From the NCBI RefSeq assembly GCF_033304615.1, contig NZ_CP129118.1, forward strand, positions 2,352,001 to 2,416,000: DNA of 64,000 nt, given 5' to 3'. Each line of letters begins with the position of its first letter. Position 1 is the stretch's first letter. The position numbers and the translations under genes are program-made. Below, piece by piece: positions 28,602 through 38,540 of this stretch. This stretch comes from Sporosarcina oncorhynchi (lineage in GTDB: Bacteria > Bacillota > Bacilli > Bacillales_A > Planococcaceae). The notes beneath the pieces are model-generated. The model saw only the letters and a list, made by a program, of their open reading frames with translations, was not told the origin of the DNA and made no database searches.

Positions 28602-29083
28602 TAGTTTAAATCACCTTCCATTGAATTTTGCAAACGCTCCTCCAATAGTTCAAACTCTTCTGTATAATAGAATGTACCATATTGTATGCCGGATTGGGAG
28701 ACTGCATATAACAAATTCGATCGATCACCTTCCGCCATCGGCAGGGTTTTCAAGCTTTCTACGGGATGCCATTCTAGCAAACCTTCCCGATTGGATTCAT
28801 ACGGCGTTCCCAATAGATCTTTGGCGATGAATGTATAGAGCATCCATTCATTGAGCAGTTCTTTCGTATGGGGATCAATGATCATCATCGTGTAAATGCC
28901 TTTTACTTGAGGACCTACAGCTATAGCGCCCGTCTCTTCTTCAAATTCACGGACCGCCGCTTCATAAATTGATTCACCAGAATCCATTTTTCCACCGGGT
29001 GCAACATACCAGTCTCTTCGCGGTTTTTTCAATAAAAGGACCTGATTGTCTTTCATGACAAGTAAATTCGCGATTCTTTGCAT
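28601..29083 (-). CDS. yvcI: Nudix hydrolase (YvcI)
   Basis: ATG 29083 follows AGAGGAA; the longer ORF starts in untranslated sequence. The Nudix box begins [18 protein letters not shown] and ends in EEETGA, with the catalytic REFEEE core. The 160-residue protein probably hydrolyses a nucleoside diphosphate derivative. B. subtilis YvcI is reported to act on geranylgeranyl or related pyrophosphates, but the substrate here is not readable from sequence. It heads the rapZ-yvcK-whiA-crh cluster. Confidence 0.92.
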   Translation of the reverse strand: MQRIANLLVMKDNQVLLLKKPRRDWYVAPGGKMDSGESIYEAAVREFEEETGAIAVGPQVKGIYTMMIIDPHTKELLNEWMLYTFIAKDLLGTPYESNREGLLEWHPVESLKTLPMAEGDRSNLLYAVSQSGIQYGTFYYTEEFELLEERLQNSMEGDLN

Positions 29084-29146
29084 GGGGATTCCTCTTTCTT
29101 TTTTAGAACGTATAGTATCATTATACAATGTTTGTGAAGTAAACGA

Positions 29147-29190
29147 CAAAAAAAGAAGACCACCTGCCGGTTATTTGGCAGATCGTCTTT
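29147..29190 (-). terminator. Terminator upstream of yvcI
   Basis: On the minus strand AAGACGATCTGCC pairs with GGCAGGTGGTCTT and is followed by a run of seven T residues. It probably ends the transcript of the small gene at 29370-29621. Confidence 0.75.
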
Positions 29191-29369
29191 AAAACATGCT
29201 ATATCAAAAGGGGGGTCAATTGATGCTTTTACTATAACCTTATTGTATTGCATAAAGGTTACAACAATATTAAGGTTGTGTTAACTTTACCATTTCTTCT
29301 ACTTTTATGGTTTCACTATCTTCTTTCCATCGTTCGAAAAATCGCCCCTCATTCACCGTTTTCAGTTTA

Positions 29370-29621
29370 TCAAGATTGATTATTTTCGGATTTCTGTTGA
29401 AGATTATTATAATACTTAATACTTGTCAAAGCACCTTCATCTACCATTTCAGAATCATCTATATCCGTTGGTTTACCTAGGTTTTTTACATAACCTTTAT
29501 TCAAATTGTTTACAACTTTGTTCAGTTGTCCCTTTACCTTCTTTCTATTTTCGCTTTTTGATAGATATACGGATCCTGCTACGACTCCCGCTGCTCCAAC
29601 TGCTTTTATAAATTTCCCCAT
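29370..29621 (-). CDS. Small hypothetical protein, possibly membrane-anchored (83 aa)
   Basis: Not recognised. ATG 29621 follows AAAGGAAG by nine bases, which I prefer over the TTG at 29630. The N-terminus KFIKAVGAAGVVAGSVYLSK is a short, weakly hydrophobic segment of the kind seen in YtxH-like proteins. A basic stretch (about 20-45, SENRKKVKGQL) and an acidic Asp/Glu patch follow. It is flanked by terminators on both sides, so it is probably a single-gene transcript. Confidence 0.7.
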   Translation of the reverse strand: MGKFIKAVGAAGVVAGSVYLSKSENRKKVKGQLNKVVNNLNKGYVKNLGKPTDIDDSEMVDEGALTSIKYYNNLQQKSENNQS

Positions 29622-29870
29622 TCCATTCAACTTCCTTTCAGTATTATCTGTTCTTCACTATTCCCTCACCTATTATTTTGAAACTTTACCCCCAACTCTT
29701 TGACCTTGCATGTTCACTGACTCGTTTCGTTTTCGAATAGACTAGACTAGTATATTCCAATTTCAATCTGCTGGAATACAAACTAGAGATTCAACTTCGT
29801 TTGTATGTGTAAAGTGTAATGTTATTAAACTTATCGCAATTGACGTTTGATTCTAACAACTATTTTTTGT

Positions 29871-29900
29871 AAAAAAAGAATGGCCAAGGCCACTCTTTTT
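29871..29900 (-). terminator. trxB terminator
   Basis: On the minus strand AAGAGTGGCC pairs with GGCCATTCTT around TT and is followed by T residues, six bases after the trxB stop. Confidence 0.85.
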
Positions 29901-29905
29901 CGCTT

Positions 29906-30892
<987 letters not shown>

Positions 30893-30966
30893 CTACTGTA
30901 TAAATCGTATAAGATTTTAAGCTGCCAATCAATCTTTCTGCCTGTATGAGTGGTTTCCCTAGTCAA

Positions 30967-32490
30967 TTAAGCATTGAAATGTGGCAGAAATTCAATCAAT
31001 TCACTGACATATTTCGTCAATGTAGGGACGGATATGCCATAAGTTTCAGCAACTGCCTTCTTTGTGACACCTTTGTAACGGGAAGATTGGAACATATAAT
31101 CCGTCGCTGCAGCCAATGCAGCTGGATTGCGAAACGGATAGGATCGGAGCAATGCCATTTCGCAAAGCGTAAACCACATTTGAAACAAATGCGTACCTTG
31201 TTTATTTAATGGTTTATAATTGTCATAGATTAAATCTGTTGTTTCCACAGCCCGCATAAATGAGTGATCGAATTCATTCTCAACTTTAAAATCATAGTTG
31301 AGGCTCTGCGCCAGGAAAAGTTGCTCAATGACGCTCAGCTTATCGATGTCGATAAGTGTAGGATGTGAAATGATTTCCTGCTTATGCGCAGACTTCCCTA
31401 ACAAATAAAAACCGAGTAACCGTTCACTGCGGTACTTATTTGTGATTTTGCTCAACAAAAAATCTCTGTCTTGTTCGTAAGACTCCAACTTACTTGATGC
31501 ATCCACGTTCTTCCATGGTTCAAGGCCTTCTTTGCTCGGATCGAGTTCGACTAGCCTTTTATATGATTCTTTCGCGACCGTTTCGTTGCCAGAGAAATAA
31601 GCAGAATGAGCGAGCCAGAAATAATAGCCCGCATCGCCTTCAAAACCTCTTCGCTGTAAGCTTCGCAACCAGCCGTATGCTTCTTTATGCTTGCCGACCA
31701 AAGCGAATGTTGCACCGAGTTTGTAGCGGTGCACGAATTGATAAGGCTTGATTTTCAAAAGAAGTTCGAGCATTTCTTCCAGCTCGTCCTTCTCCTTTTC
31801 ATAGTAATAAAAGACGGCAAGATTGCACAACGCATGGATATTCCCTTTGTTCTTATCCAGTACGTCGTAGAGCAGTTCCTTTGCCGGATTAATTTTGCCA
31901 ACATAGAAATAGGCCAGCGCGAGATTATTATAAGCAGCCCAGAAGTCTGGATAATCGACGATAATCGCTTCAAGAATTTCTATCGCTTCCTCGAAATCCC
32001 CTGACTCCATAAGTCTACGCGCTTTCTCCTGAAGAAAATACACTTCACTGTCCGGCATTTCATCATCTTGGAAAAATGCTTCTTCCTGTTCAGCAAAATC
32101 GATAATTTCCATCGAATCATCCGCTAACGGGCCATCTGGTGCCAATGATATATACTTTTCAGCATAGATTTTCGCATCTCTAAGAAGACCCAGATGTGCA
32201 TGTACTTCAGCTAGATAGAAGATGATGTCCTCTTGGGCAGGATCTAGGCCATGTGCAGCGGAAAGGATTTCATATGCTTCCTCGAACATACCCTCTTCCA
32301 TTATAAGAATGCCGTATTGCATAAGGATGAGTGGGTCGTTTGGACTTAGTTCAACCGCCCTCTGCAAGTATTTATGCGCCTCATCTAAGCGTTCCCTTTG
32401 CATCGCTTTAAGACCTTTTTGATAATAGAATTCACCGTCAGGAATAAATGAAATTATTTTCTTATCTATGTTTTTATGCTTTTTGTCCAA
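30967..32490 (-). CDS. yvcD: Tetratricopeptide repeat protein with C-terminal helix-turn-helix-like end
   Basis: A 507-residue cytoplasmic protein starting at TTG 32490, seven bases after GGAGGAA. At least six TPR units are visible between residues 20 and 320 (for example AHKYLQRAVELSPNDPL, ILEAIIVDYPDFWAAYNNLA and the VGKINPAKELL region). TPRs mediate protein contacts. The last ~40 residues, with VTKKAVAETYGISVPTLTKY, read as a helix-turn-helix. The gene lies beside trxB as yvcD does in B. subtilis. Its partner proteins are unknown. Confidence 0.88.
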   Translation of the reverse strand: MDKKHKNIDKKIISFIPDGEFYYQKGLKAMQRERLDEAHKYLQRAVELSPNDPLILMQYGILIMEEGMFEEAYEILSAAHGLDPAQEDIIFYLAEVHAHLGLLRDAKIYAEKYISLAPDGPLADDSMEIIDFAEQEEAFFQDDEMPDSEVYFLQEKARRLMESGDFEEAIEILEAIIVDYPDFWAAYNNLALAYFYVGKINPAKELLYDVLDKNKGNIHALCNLAVFYYYEKEKDELEEMLELLLKIKPYQFVHRYKLGATFALVGKHKEAYGWLRSLQRRGFEGDAGYYFWLAHSAYFSGNETVAKESYKRLVELDPSKEGLEPWKNVDASSKLESYEQDRDFLLSKITNKYRSERLLGFYLLGKSAHKQEIISHPTLIDIDKLSVIEQLFLAQSLNYDFKVENEFDHSFMRAVETTDLIYDNYKPLNKQGTHLFQMWFTLCEMALLRSYPFRNPAALAAATDYMFQSSRYKGVTKKAVAETYGISVPTLTKYVSELIEFLPHFNA

Positions 32491-32502
32491 TCAAATTCCT
32501 CC

Positions 32503-32540
32503 GAAAAAATTAGAAGGAACGTTTAAACGTCCCTTCCGTT
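32503..32540 (-). terminator. Terminator upstream of yvcD/after yvcD-yvoF boundary
   Basis: On the minus strand GGAAGGGACGTTT pairs with AAACGTTCCTTC and is followed by TAATTTTTT. It lies after the yvoF stop and ends the hprK-lgt-yvoD-ppaX-yvoF transcript. Confidence 0.8.
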
Positions 32541-32574
32541 AGTTATTTTCATTATAGCATAACTTTTCAGTCCG

Positions 32575-33117
32575 TCATCCTAAATTCTTGGTGTTTCGGG
32601 ATAAGCTGGTCTGTCGACGCTGTTCCATCTGTTCAGCAGTGTAAATGATTTTCACCGGATTGCCGCCCGCGAGAGACCCGGCAGGAATGTCCCGATTGAC
32701 GAGTGATGCCGCCGAGACAATGGCACCATCTCCGATTTCAACCCCTGGGAGGATGGTCGTATTTGCACCAATCATCACACGATTACCAATGACGACATCA
32801 CCGATCCGATATTCCTCAATCAAATATTCATGCGCAAGAATGGTCGTATTAAAACCGATAATCGAATTGTTTCCGACGGTAATTCGTTCAGGAAACATCG
32901 TATCCGGCATAACCATCAAGGCGAAGGAAGTTTTTTTACCAATTTTCATGCCCAAAAACGTTCGGTAGATGAAGTTCTTCATAGACATGAATGGTGTATA
33001 TCTGCCGATTTGGATGAACAAGAAGTTTTTTGCTACTTTGAAAAATGAGACGGTCTTATAAATATGCCAAAGGGAGTTCGCATCTCCTTTCGCAGGAAAC
33101 CGGTCTGTGCGCCTCAC
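32575..33117 (-). CDS. yvoF: Acyltransferase, left-handed beta-helix (YvoF family)
   Basis: A 180-residue hexapeptide-repeat transferase. The repeats run from about residue 65 to 150, including ITVGNNSIIGFNTTI, VVIGNRVMIGANTTI and GVEIGDGAIVSAASLV, ending with GNPVKII. It probably acetylates a small substrate with acetyl-CoA; the substrate is unknown. GTG 33117 overlaps the ppaX stop by 4 bases. It is the last gene of the hprK operon, as in B. subtilis. Confidence 0.9.
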   Translation of the reverse strand: MRRTDRFPAKGDANSLWHIYKTVSFFKVAKNFLFIQIGRYTPFMSMKNFIYRTFLGMKIGKKTSFALMVMPDTMFPERITVGNNSIIGFNTTILAHEYLIEEYRIGDVVIGNRVMIGANTTILPGVEIGDGAIVSAASLVNRDIPAGSLAGGNPVKIIYTAEQMEQRRQTSLSRNTKNLG

Positions 33118-33764
33118 CTGTCTGTCTCCGTTGTTATTCGCAGTAAATCAGATATATGGTGCAGTATGTAGTCAGGTTCTAGCTCCCGCATGAACGCTTC
33201 ACCTTTTATTGACCAAGCAACTCCCGCAGTGCGAACTCCTGCATTTTTTCCGCCTAGGATGTCATGAGAATTATCACCAATCATTATCGATTCCTCAGGA
33301 GTGGATCCTAACCGTTCCAACGCCAATAGAATCGGCTCGGGATCCGGTTTTGGGGCTGTCACATCATCCAAACCGATGACCGTATCGAACAACTCTCCAA
33401 TCGCGAGCAGATCGAGTCCTTTCCAAAGCATGTTATTCCTTTTCGTTGAGACAACCGCCATTTTCATCCCGCGCTTTTTTAATTCTTTCAATGTCTCATT
33501 CACACCATCGAATTCTTTGGATAACCTATCATGATTCGCAAGATTCCAGCTTCTGTATGCTTGAATCAGTTCGTCTGTTTTCGCCGGATCAACACGTGTG
33601 AACGATTCTATCAACGGAGGACCTAAGAATGGAAGGATATGCGCTCTCGTAAACTTTCCGGGATAATGATCATCCAGTACCGTTTGGAACGTCTGGATGA
33701 TCAATTCATTCGTATCAAGTAACGTCCCGTCAAAATCGAAAAGTAATGTTGTAATTTTAGCCAT
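33114..33764 (-). CDS. ppaX: Pyrophosphatase PpaX
   Basis: HAD-superfamily phosphatase that hydrolyses the pyrophosphate released when HprK uses pyrophosphate to remove the phosphate from P-Ser-HPr. Motif I is LFDFDGTLLDTNE, motif II the VVSTKR region, and motif III MIGDNSHDILGGKNAG. ATG 33764 overlaps the yvoD stop and gives 216 residues, the same length as the B. subtilis protein; the upstream start at 33800 would lie within yvoD. The location in the hprK operon supports the function. Confidence 0.95.
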   Translation of the reverse strand: MAKITTLLFDFDGTLLDTNELIIQTFQTVLDDHYPGKFTRAHILPFLGPPLIESFTRVDPAKTDELIQAYRSWNLANHDRLSKEFDGVNETLKELKKRGMKMAVVSTKRNNMLWKGLDLLAIGELFDTVIGLDDVTAPKPDPEPILLALERLGSTPEESIMIGDNSHDILGGKNAGVRTAGVAWSIKGEAFMRELEPDYILHHISDLLRITTETDR

Positions 33765-34701
33765 TGAGCACCGCGACCTCCTTTTCCTTTCGCCGTTCAT
33801 TCTTTCTCCACATATACGCGACCGCTATCGTTAAAACGAAAGCTGTGACAAGCCGAATAATAAGTAAAGGCAGCACCGGTATGCCGAGTGGTATGAATAT
33901 AAGTGTATCTTCAACAACGGCATGACACGCAATGAGGAAGATGAATGCAAGCGTCGCATCCTTCTTGCTTACCCCATCTTCTTGCACGGCTTGGATCATG
34001 ACGCCTGCCCCGTAAGCCAATCCGATGACCAATCCTGCAACCAATGTCATTGAAGCATTCGGCTGGACACCGATTATTTTCGTGAAAGGAGCAAGTTTCT
34101 CCGAAAACTTCTGTAAATACTGTCGGTCTTTCAAAAATTGCACGAAAATCATTAACGGAATAACGATTAAGGCAAGTTGCAACACGCCAAATGATGCTTT
34201 TTGCAAGCCCAACAAGCCAATTGCCAACCATCCGACTGGCACCGCGACGACTTCAGGCGCCATACCGTATTGCGCAATTTCCGCCCCACCATTCCAAAAC
34301 AGATTGATGATGATAGCAGAAAATGCAGCTAATCCGAACCGAACAACTAATACGACCCACAGTTTCACACCGACTTTTAAAGCAACACCTGTTTCAATGA
34401 AAATATTATGTGCAAAACTGAGCATAACAGCGAGGATGAAAACCTCTTTGACGGTGAGATCTAATGATAATATGCCTGCAATTCCTGCATATAAATTCAA
34501 AGCATTCCCTAAAACTAACGGGATCGCCGCTTTACCACTTAAACCAAATATCCCCATAATTGGCGAAACAAGTTTTACAATCCAAGGCAATACAGGCGTA
34601 TGTTGCAAAATGACAAGGAGCAACGTAATCGGGAAGATGATTTTTCCCAATGTCCATGTCGTCTTTAGTCCCGCCTTCAAGCCACTCCGCAATGTCCCCA
34701 T
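33757..34701 (-). CDS. yvoD: Nucleoside-recognition (Gate) domain membrane protein YvoD
   Basis: A 314-residue integral membrane protein with about eight hydrophobic segments and two Gate-type repeats, recognisable in PVLPWIVKLVSPIMGIFGLSGKA and GVQPNASMTLVAGLVIGLAYGAG contexts. Gate-domain proteins include nucleoside transporters and the SpmA/SpmB spore-maturation proteins. The transported substrate is unknown. It lies between lgt and ppaX in the conserved hprK operon. Confidence 0.88.
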   Translation of the reverse strand: MGTLRSGLKAGLKTTWTLGKIIFPITLLLVILQHTPVLPWIVKLVSPIMGIFGLSGKAAIPLVLGNALNLYAGIAGILSLDLTVKEVFILAVMLSFAHNIFIETGVALKVGVKLWVVLVVRFGLAAFSAIIINLFWNGGAEIAQYGMAPEVVAVPVGWLAIGLLGLQKASFGVLQLALIVIPLMIFVQFLKDRQYLQKFSEKLAPFTKIIGVQPNASMTLVAGLVIGLAYGAGVMIQAVQEDGVSKKDATLAFIFLIACHAVVEDTLIFIPLGIPVLPLLIIRLVTAFVLTIAVAYMWRKNERRKEKEVAVLNG

Positions 34702-34717
34702 TTCCCCAACCCTCTTC

Positions 34718-35524
34718 TTATTTATCTTGGTAATGAACGTTCACCTTTTGAATATATCTTCTGTAAATGAACAGCGATACCGCTACGATAATCGTAAGTA
34801 TTGATACGATTTGTGCGGCTCGTAAATCGCCGCCGTACAAACTGTCCGTCCGCATTCCTTCTATGAAGTAGCGGCCTATTGAGTACCAAGTCAAGTAAAA
34901 CAAGAACATTTCGCCTCGTTTTAACATTACTTTACGCAACAGCAGGATAATCACAAGACCTACGAGATTCCATAAAGACTCATACAGAAATGTCGGATGA
35001 TACGTTACACCATCTTTCGTCATCTGATTCATAATCCAGTCCGGAATAATCGTGTTCTCTAAAAACTTCTCAGAAACCGGGCCGCCATGTGCTTCCTGAT
35101 TAATGAAATTGCCCCATCTGCCGATAATTTGACCGATCAATATACCAGGAGCTGCGATATCAGCCACTTTCCAAAACGAAATGCCTCTTCGCTTCGTGTA
35201 AATGTATGTCGTCAAAAAAGCACCGATTAACGCACCGTGAATCGCAATTCCACCTTCCCAGATTTTGAAAACATCTGCAGGTGTGTCTTTATAGGAACTC
35301 CACGAGAAGACAACATAATAGATTCTTGCACTGACAATCGAAATCGGCACTGCCCAAATTAGAAGATCTGTCAGGAAATCTGGATGCATGCCCCGTTTCA
35401 CCATTTCTTTTTGAACAACAATAAATGCAAGTATGATTCCAGTCGTTATCAAAATTCCATACCACTGGATCGGAATCGGCCCCAAATGGAAAGCCGTCGG
35501 GTTAATCGCCAATAAATCAAACAT
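34718..35524 (-). CDS. lgt: Prolipoprotein diacylglyceryl transferase
   Basis: Membrane enzyme that adds diacylglycerol to the lipobox cysteine of prolipoproteins such as PrsA (49188-50066). The 268-residue protein has about seven membrane segments. The Lgt signature GRWGNFINQEAHGGPV (about 135) and the conserved IAIHGALIG are present, plus a C-terminal basic tail. It follows hprK by four bases, the typical Bacillales order. Confidence 0.97.
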   Translation of the reverse strand: MFDLLAINPTAFHLGPIPIQWYGILITTGIILAFIVVQKEMVKRGMHPDFLTDLLIWAVPISIVSARIYYVVFSWSSYKDTPADVFKIWEGGIAIHGALIGAFLTTYIYTKRRGISFWKVADIAAPGILIGQIIGRWGNFINQEAHGGPVSEKFLENTIIPDWIMNQMTKDGVTYHPTFLYESLWNLVGLVIILLLRKVMLKRGEMFLFYLTWYSIGRYFIEGMRTDSLYGGDLRAAQIVSILTIIVAVSLFIYRRYIQKVNVHYQDK

Positions 35525-35528
35525 TAGT

Positions 35529-36479
35529 TCACTCTGTCCCCTCTTTATCGAATTCGCCTTGTTCTTCTCGAATTGCTAAATCCAATTTCTTCGTAAATGT
35601 TTCGGCCGCATTGACCCCTAATTTTTTCATCCGATAGTCCATCGCCGCTACTTCAATAATGACAGATAAGTTCCTGCCTGGTCTGACTGGAACCGTAAGC
35701 TTCGTAATTTCAGAATCGATGATTTTCTGCTTATCTTCATCAATTCCCAACCGATCATACACTTTGTCTGGATCCCACGCCTCCAGATCAATAACCATTA
35801 AAACCCGCTTATCATCCTTCACGGCACTGGCACCGAATAGGTTCATCATATCGATAATTCCGACGCCCCGTATTTCCAACATATGCCGAAGAATTTTCGG
35901 GGGATTTCCAATCAGAATGTTTTTAGCGACTTGTCTAATTTCCACTGCATCATCTGCAATGAGTCGATGCCCTCTTTTCACAAGTTCCAGTGCAGTTTCA
36001 CTCTTCCCAACGCCACTTTTCCCTGTAATGAGAACACCGATACCGTAGACATCAACGAGAACACCATGCAATGTTGTCATCGGAGCCAATCGGCCTTCCA
36101 AATAATTCGTCAGCATGCCAGAAAATCGAGTCGTAGGATTTTCTGTTTGTAAAACAGCGATATTACGTTCCTCAGCCAATTGCAAAAATTCAACAGGACA
36201 TTCAATCTGGTGAGCAATAATAAAGGCGGGCGTCTCTTCCGTGTATAGCCGATCGACCCGGTCCATCCGTTCTTCCGAGGATAACTTGTTGAAAAATGAT
36301 ATTTCCGTTTTACCAAACAGTTGCATTCGCGTAGCGGGATAAAAATCAAAGTAGCCGGCCATCTCTAAACCAGGCCGTGATATGTCGCTAGTGACGATAT
36401 TTCGATTGATCCCTCCATGGCCTCCGAGCAGTTCCAGCCCGAAATGTTCCTGGACATCTTTCACTGTCACAATCGACAT
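35529..36479 (-). CDS. hprK: HPr(Ser) kinase/phosphorylase
   Basis: Phosphorylates Ser46 of HPr and Crh when fructose bisphosphate is high, and reverses the reaction with phosphate. The 316 residues show an N-terminal substrate-binding domain and a C-terminal kinase with Walker [14 protein letters not shown] (about 152) and the signature [21 protein letters not shown] (positions about 200-220, key residues RG-GIID). It is the first gene of hprK-lgt-yvoD-ppaX-yvoF. Confidence 0.97.
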   Translation of the reverse strand: MSIVTVKDVQEHFGLELLGGHGGINRNIVTSDISRPGLEMAGYFDFYPATRMQLFGKTEISFFNKLSSEERMDRVDRLYTEETPAFIIAHQIECPVEFLQLAEERNIAVLQTENPTTRFSGMLTNYLEGRLAPMTTLHGVLVDVYGIGVLITGKSGVGKSETALELVKRGHRLIADDAVEIRQVAKNILIGNPPKILRHMLEIRGVGIIDMMNLFGASAVKDDKRVLMVIDLEAWDPDKVYDRLGIDEDKQKIIDSEITKLTVPVRPGRNLSVIIEVAAMDYRMKKLGVNAAETFTKKLDLAIREEQGEFDKEGTE

Positions 36480-36618
36480 CTGTTCGCCGCCTCCTTAAAC
36501 TTTCAAGATTACTATGCACCATTTTACCATGAACCGTCTCATTTGAAATCAATTCGGTCCAAATCTGTCCACTTCGTTCGATCTTTTCCCTATATATAAT
36601 TCAAAGGGGGGAAAGAAC

Positions 36619-37167
36619 ATGACAATTATATTGGATGCCGGACACGGCCCTCAGACACCAGGAAAAAGATCACCTGATGGTCTGTTGAGAGAATTTCATT
36701 TTAATCAGAAGGTGGCACAGTTCGCAAAAGAACTCCTTGTTTCCCAGGGTATGGAAGTACTTTTTTCGCATGATACAACAATGGACGTCCCTTTGAAAAA
36801 CAGGACATTATTCGCAAACAAAGTAAATGCACAGCTTTTTGTATCCATTCACGCCAATGCATTTGGATCCCAGTGGAATGATGCGCAAGGAATCGAAACG
36901 TATATATACCCTTCAGCCGCCCAAAAGACAAAATCACTTGGAATCCTTATACACGAATCGTTGTTACAAGCGACCAATCGGAAAAACCGCGGTTTGAAGA
37001 CCGCCGATTTCGCCGTGCTGCGAGAGACAACAATGCCTGCCGTTCTTGTGGAATGCGGATTCATGACAAACCGTGAAGAAGCAAACCTTCTGTTACATAA
37101 AGAATACCAGATGCAGTGTGCCCGTGCGATTGCGTTCGGTATTAGGAATTGGCTTTATAGAAGATGA
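36619..37167 (+). CDS. N-acetylmuramoyl-L-alanine amidase (Amidase_3)
   Basis: Zinc hydrolase that splits the bond between muramic acid and L-alanine in peptidoglycan. Zinc ligands appear in LDAGHGPQTPG, the glutamate in LLREFHFN, and the histidine in SIHANAFG; the catalytic glutamate is in AVLVECGFMTN. At 182 residues it is only the catalytic domain, with no signal peptide or wall-binding repeat, so export is unclear. The start follows AAGGGGGG by nine bases. A -10-like TATAAT lies at 36593. CwlD-like, but shorter than B. subtilis CwlD, so I give no symbol. Confidence 0.9.
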   Translation: MTIILDAGHGPQTPGKRSPDGLLREFHFNQKVAQFAKELLVSQGMEVLFSHDTTMDVPLKNRTLFANKVNAQLFVSIHANAFGSQWNDAQGIETYIYPSAAQKTKSLGILIHESLLQATNRKNRGLKTADFAVLRETTMPAVLVECGFMTNREEANLLLHKEYQMQCARAIAFGIRNWLYRR

Positions 37168-37182
37168 TGTAGGTAATAGCGA

Positions 37183-37222
37183 AAAGGAACCCACTTCAGT
37201 TTGATAGAAGTGGGTTCCTTAT
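37183..37222. terminator. Bidirectional terminator, amidase and yvlB
   Basis: AAGGAACCCACTTC pairs perfectly with GAAGTGGGTTCCTT around a 9-base loop between two convergent genes, with T-rich flanks on both strands. Confidence 0.85.
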
Positions 37223-37240
37223 TATTTGTGTCGGATTCAT

Positions 37241-38422
37241 TTAGTTGTGATCGACTGTATAGCAGACGATGACAGATCCAGTCTTTGCTTCACCTTGTAC
37301 ATAAAGTGGCATTGCTGAGCCTTCTACAGATTTATTGAATCGGACAGTCCGCTGTAAAAACTGTTCTTGCTCGACTGTTTTTGTAATATCATGCAACTGC
37401 AAATCCAATCGGCCCATATTTGTTGAGATCTCACCTTCAAGCGCTACTTGAGAAGGAATATACATTTCCACTGAGCCACTCACTGTCTTTGCATCAATCT
37501 TTTGAGCTGTTTTATCGGTCGTTGTAACGACAACATGCCCGTTCAATGATTTTGCTTCGACATCTTTCAGATTACCGGACAAATACACACGCCCGTTAAT
37601 CGTTTCAGCTTCTACCACTTCACCGTCACTGTCATTCAGGCGGATTGAACCGTTCCCTGTTTCAAGATCAGCTTCTTTGAATTTCACTCGCTCAATGTCC
37701 ACTTTGCCGTTTGCCGTCTTCGCATACAGACGATCGACTGCAGCATCTTGTAAATTGAAGTTCCCATTGAGTAATTTAACAGATATTTTATCGTATTGCT
37801 GCTTCGGTATGAAGAGATCGACATTCACCTGATTGAACTTTTGATCACTCAGTACTCTGAACTTCCCTTCATCCACCATGCAAATCATCTTGTTAAGAAA
37901 TTCTTTCTTCGCTTCCTCTTCCGTCTTGCTATTGTAAGACTTCACCGTGAACTCCGCACGTACCTCATCTGCATCCGTTGTTTGCAAAATGACACTCCCG
38001 TGATCGATGTCGATGAGAATTTCATCTAACTTCTCTGCAGGCTTTGTCACTGTATGGTGGAAAGTCGTGCTGTTGCCGAACGGTGAGTCAAAATCAAAAT
38101 CTTTCATCTTCGTTACTGCTGTTTGCATGAATTGCATGAAACGATCACCGACAGTGACAAAATCCTTCCGAATATCTTCGATAAATTCATCCATTGGAGG
38201 AATTTGGTCATTCTTGCCTGTAAAGCCGCCATCCTCTTCTGCGCTATCTGTCTTGTTATTGTTTTCCGACTTCGTTTCATCGGTCTGCTTCTGTCGAAAT
38301 TCGACTTCCTCTTTTACCTTTTTCGAGTTTCCATCTAAATTTTCTAATAGCGTCAAAGCCTCATCCATAGATATTGTGCCGTTCTCCAGCATGGTCAAAA
38401 TACGTTTGCGTTCGTTTTGCAT
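37241..38422 (-). CDS. yvlB: DUF4097 adhesin-like protein (YvlB family)
   Basis: A 393-residue protein. The N-terminal ~45 residues (ERKRILTMLENGTISMDEALTLLE) form the helical module typical of YvlB proteins. An acidic linker and a DUF4097 beta-helix of repeated GNGSIRLNDS/NGRVYLSG-like units (about 135-385) follow. ATG 38422 is preferred to upstream starts because AGGAGG lies seven bases before it. It lies directly before uvrA, as in B. subtilis. Function unknown; there is no signal peptide. Confidence 0.88.
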   Translation of the reverse strand: MQNERKRILTMLENGTISMDEALTLLENLDGNSKKVKEEVEFRQKQTDETKSENNNKTDSAEEDGGFTGKNDQIPPMDEFIEDIRKDFVTVGDRFMQFMQTAVTKMKDFDFDSPFGNSTTFHHTVTKPAEKLDEILIDIDHGSVILQTTDADEVRAEFTVKSYNSKTEEEAKKEFLNKMICMVDEGKFRVLSDQKFNQVNVDLFIPKQQYDKISVKLLNGNFNLQDAAVDRLYAKTANGKVDIERVKFKEADLETGNGSIRLNDSDGEVVEAETINGRVYLSGNLKDVEAKSLNGHVVVTTTDKTAQKIDAKTVSGSVEMYIPSQVALEGEISTNMGRLDLQLHDITKTVEQEQFLQRTVRFNKSVEGSAMPLYVQGEAKTGSVIVCYTVDHN

Positions 38423-38540
38423 CATTCCGCCTCCTAGTTTGTATGCTTTGGCTTTCAATCTTGTGAGAGCGCTCAAAACTTGTTAGTTCCCACAATCCCT
38501 ATCTATATATACGAGCGGCGCGTCATAAAGTTTCAAACTT

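Noticed and set aside
34025..34804. Rightward 259-residue ORF
   Set aside because: Antisense to yvoD and lgt, with the Asn/Thr/Pro-rich composition of an antisense membrane-protein frame.
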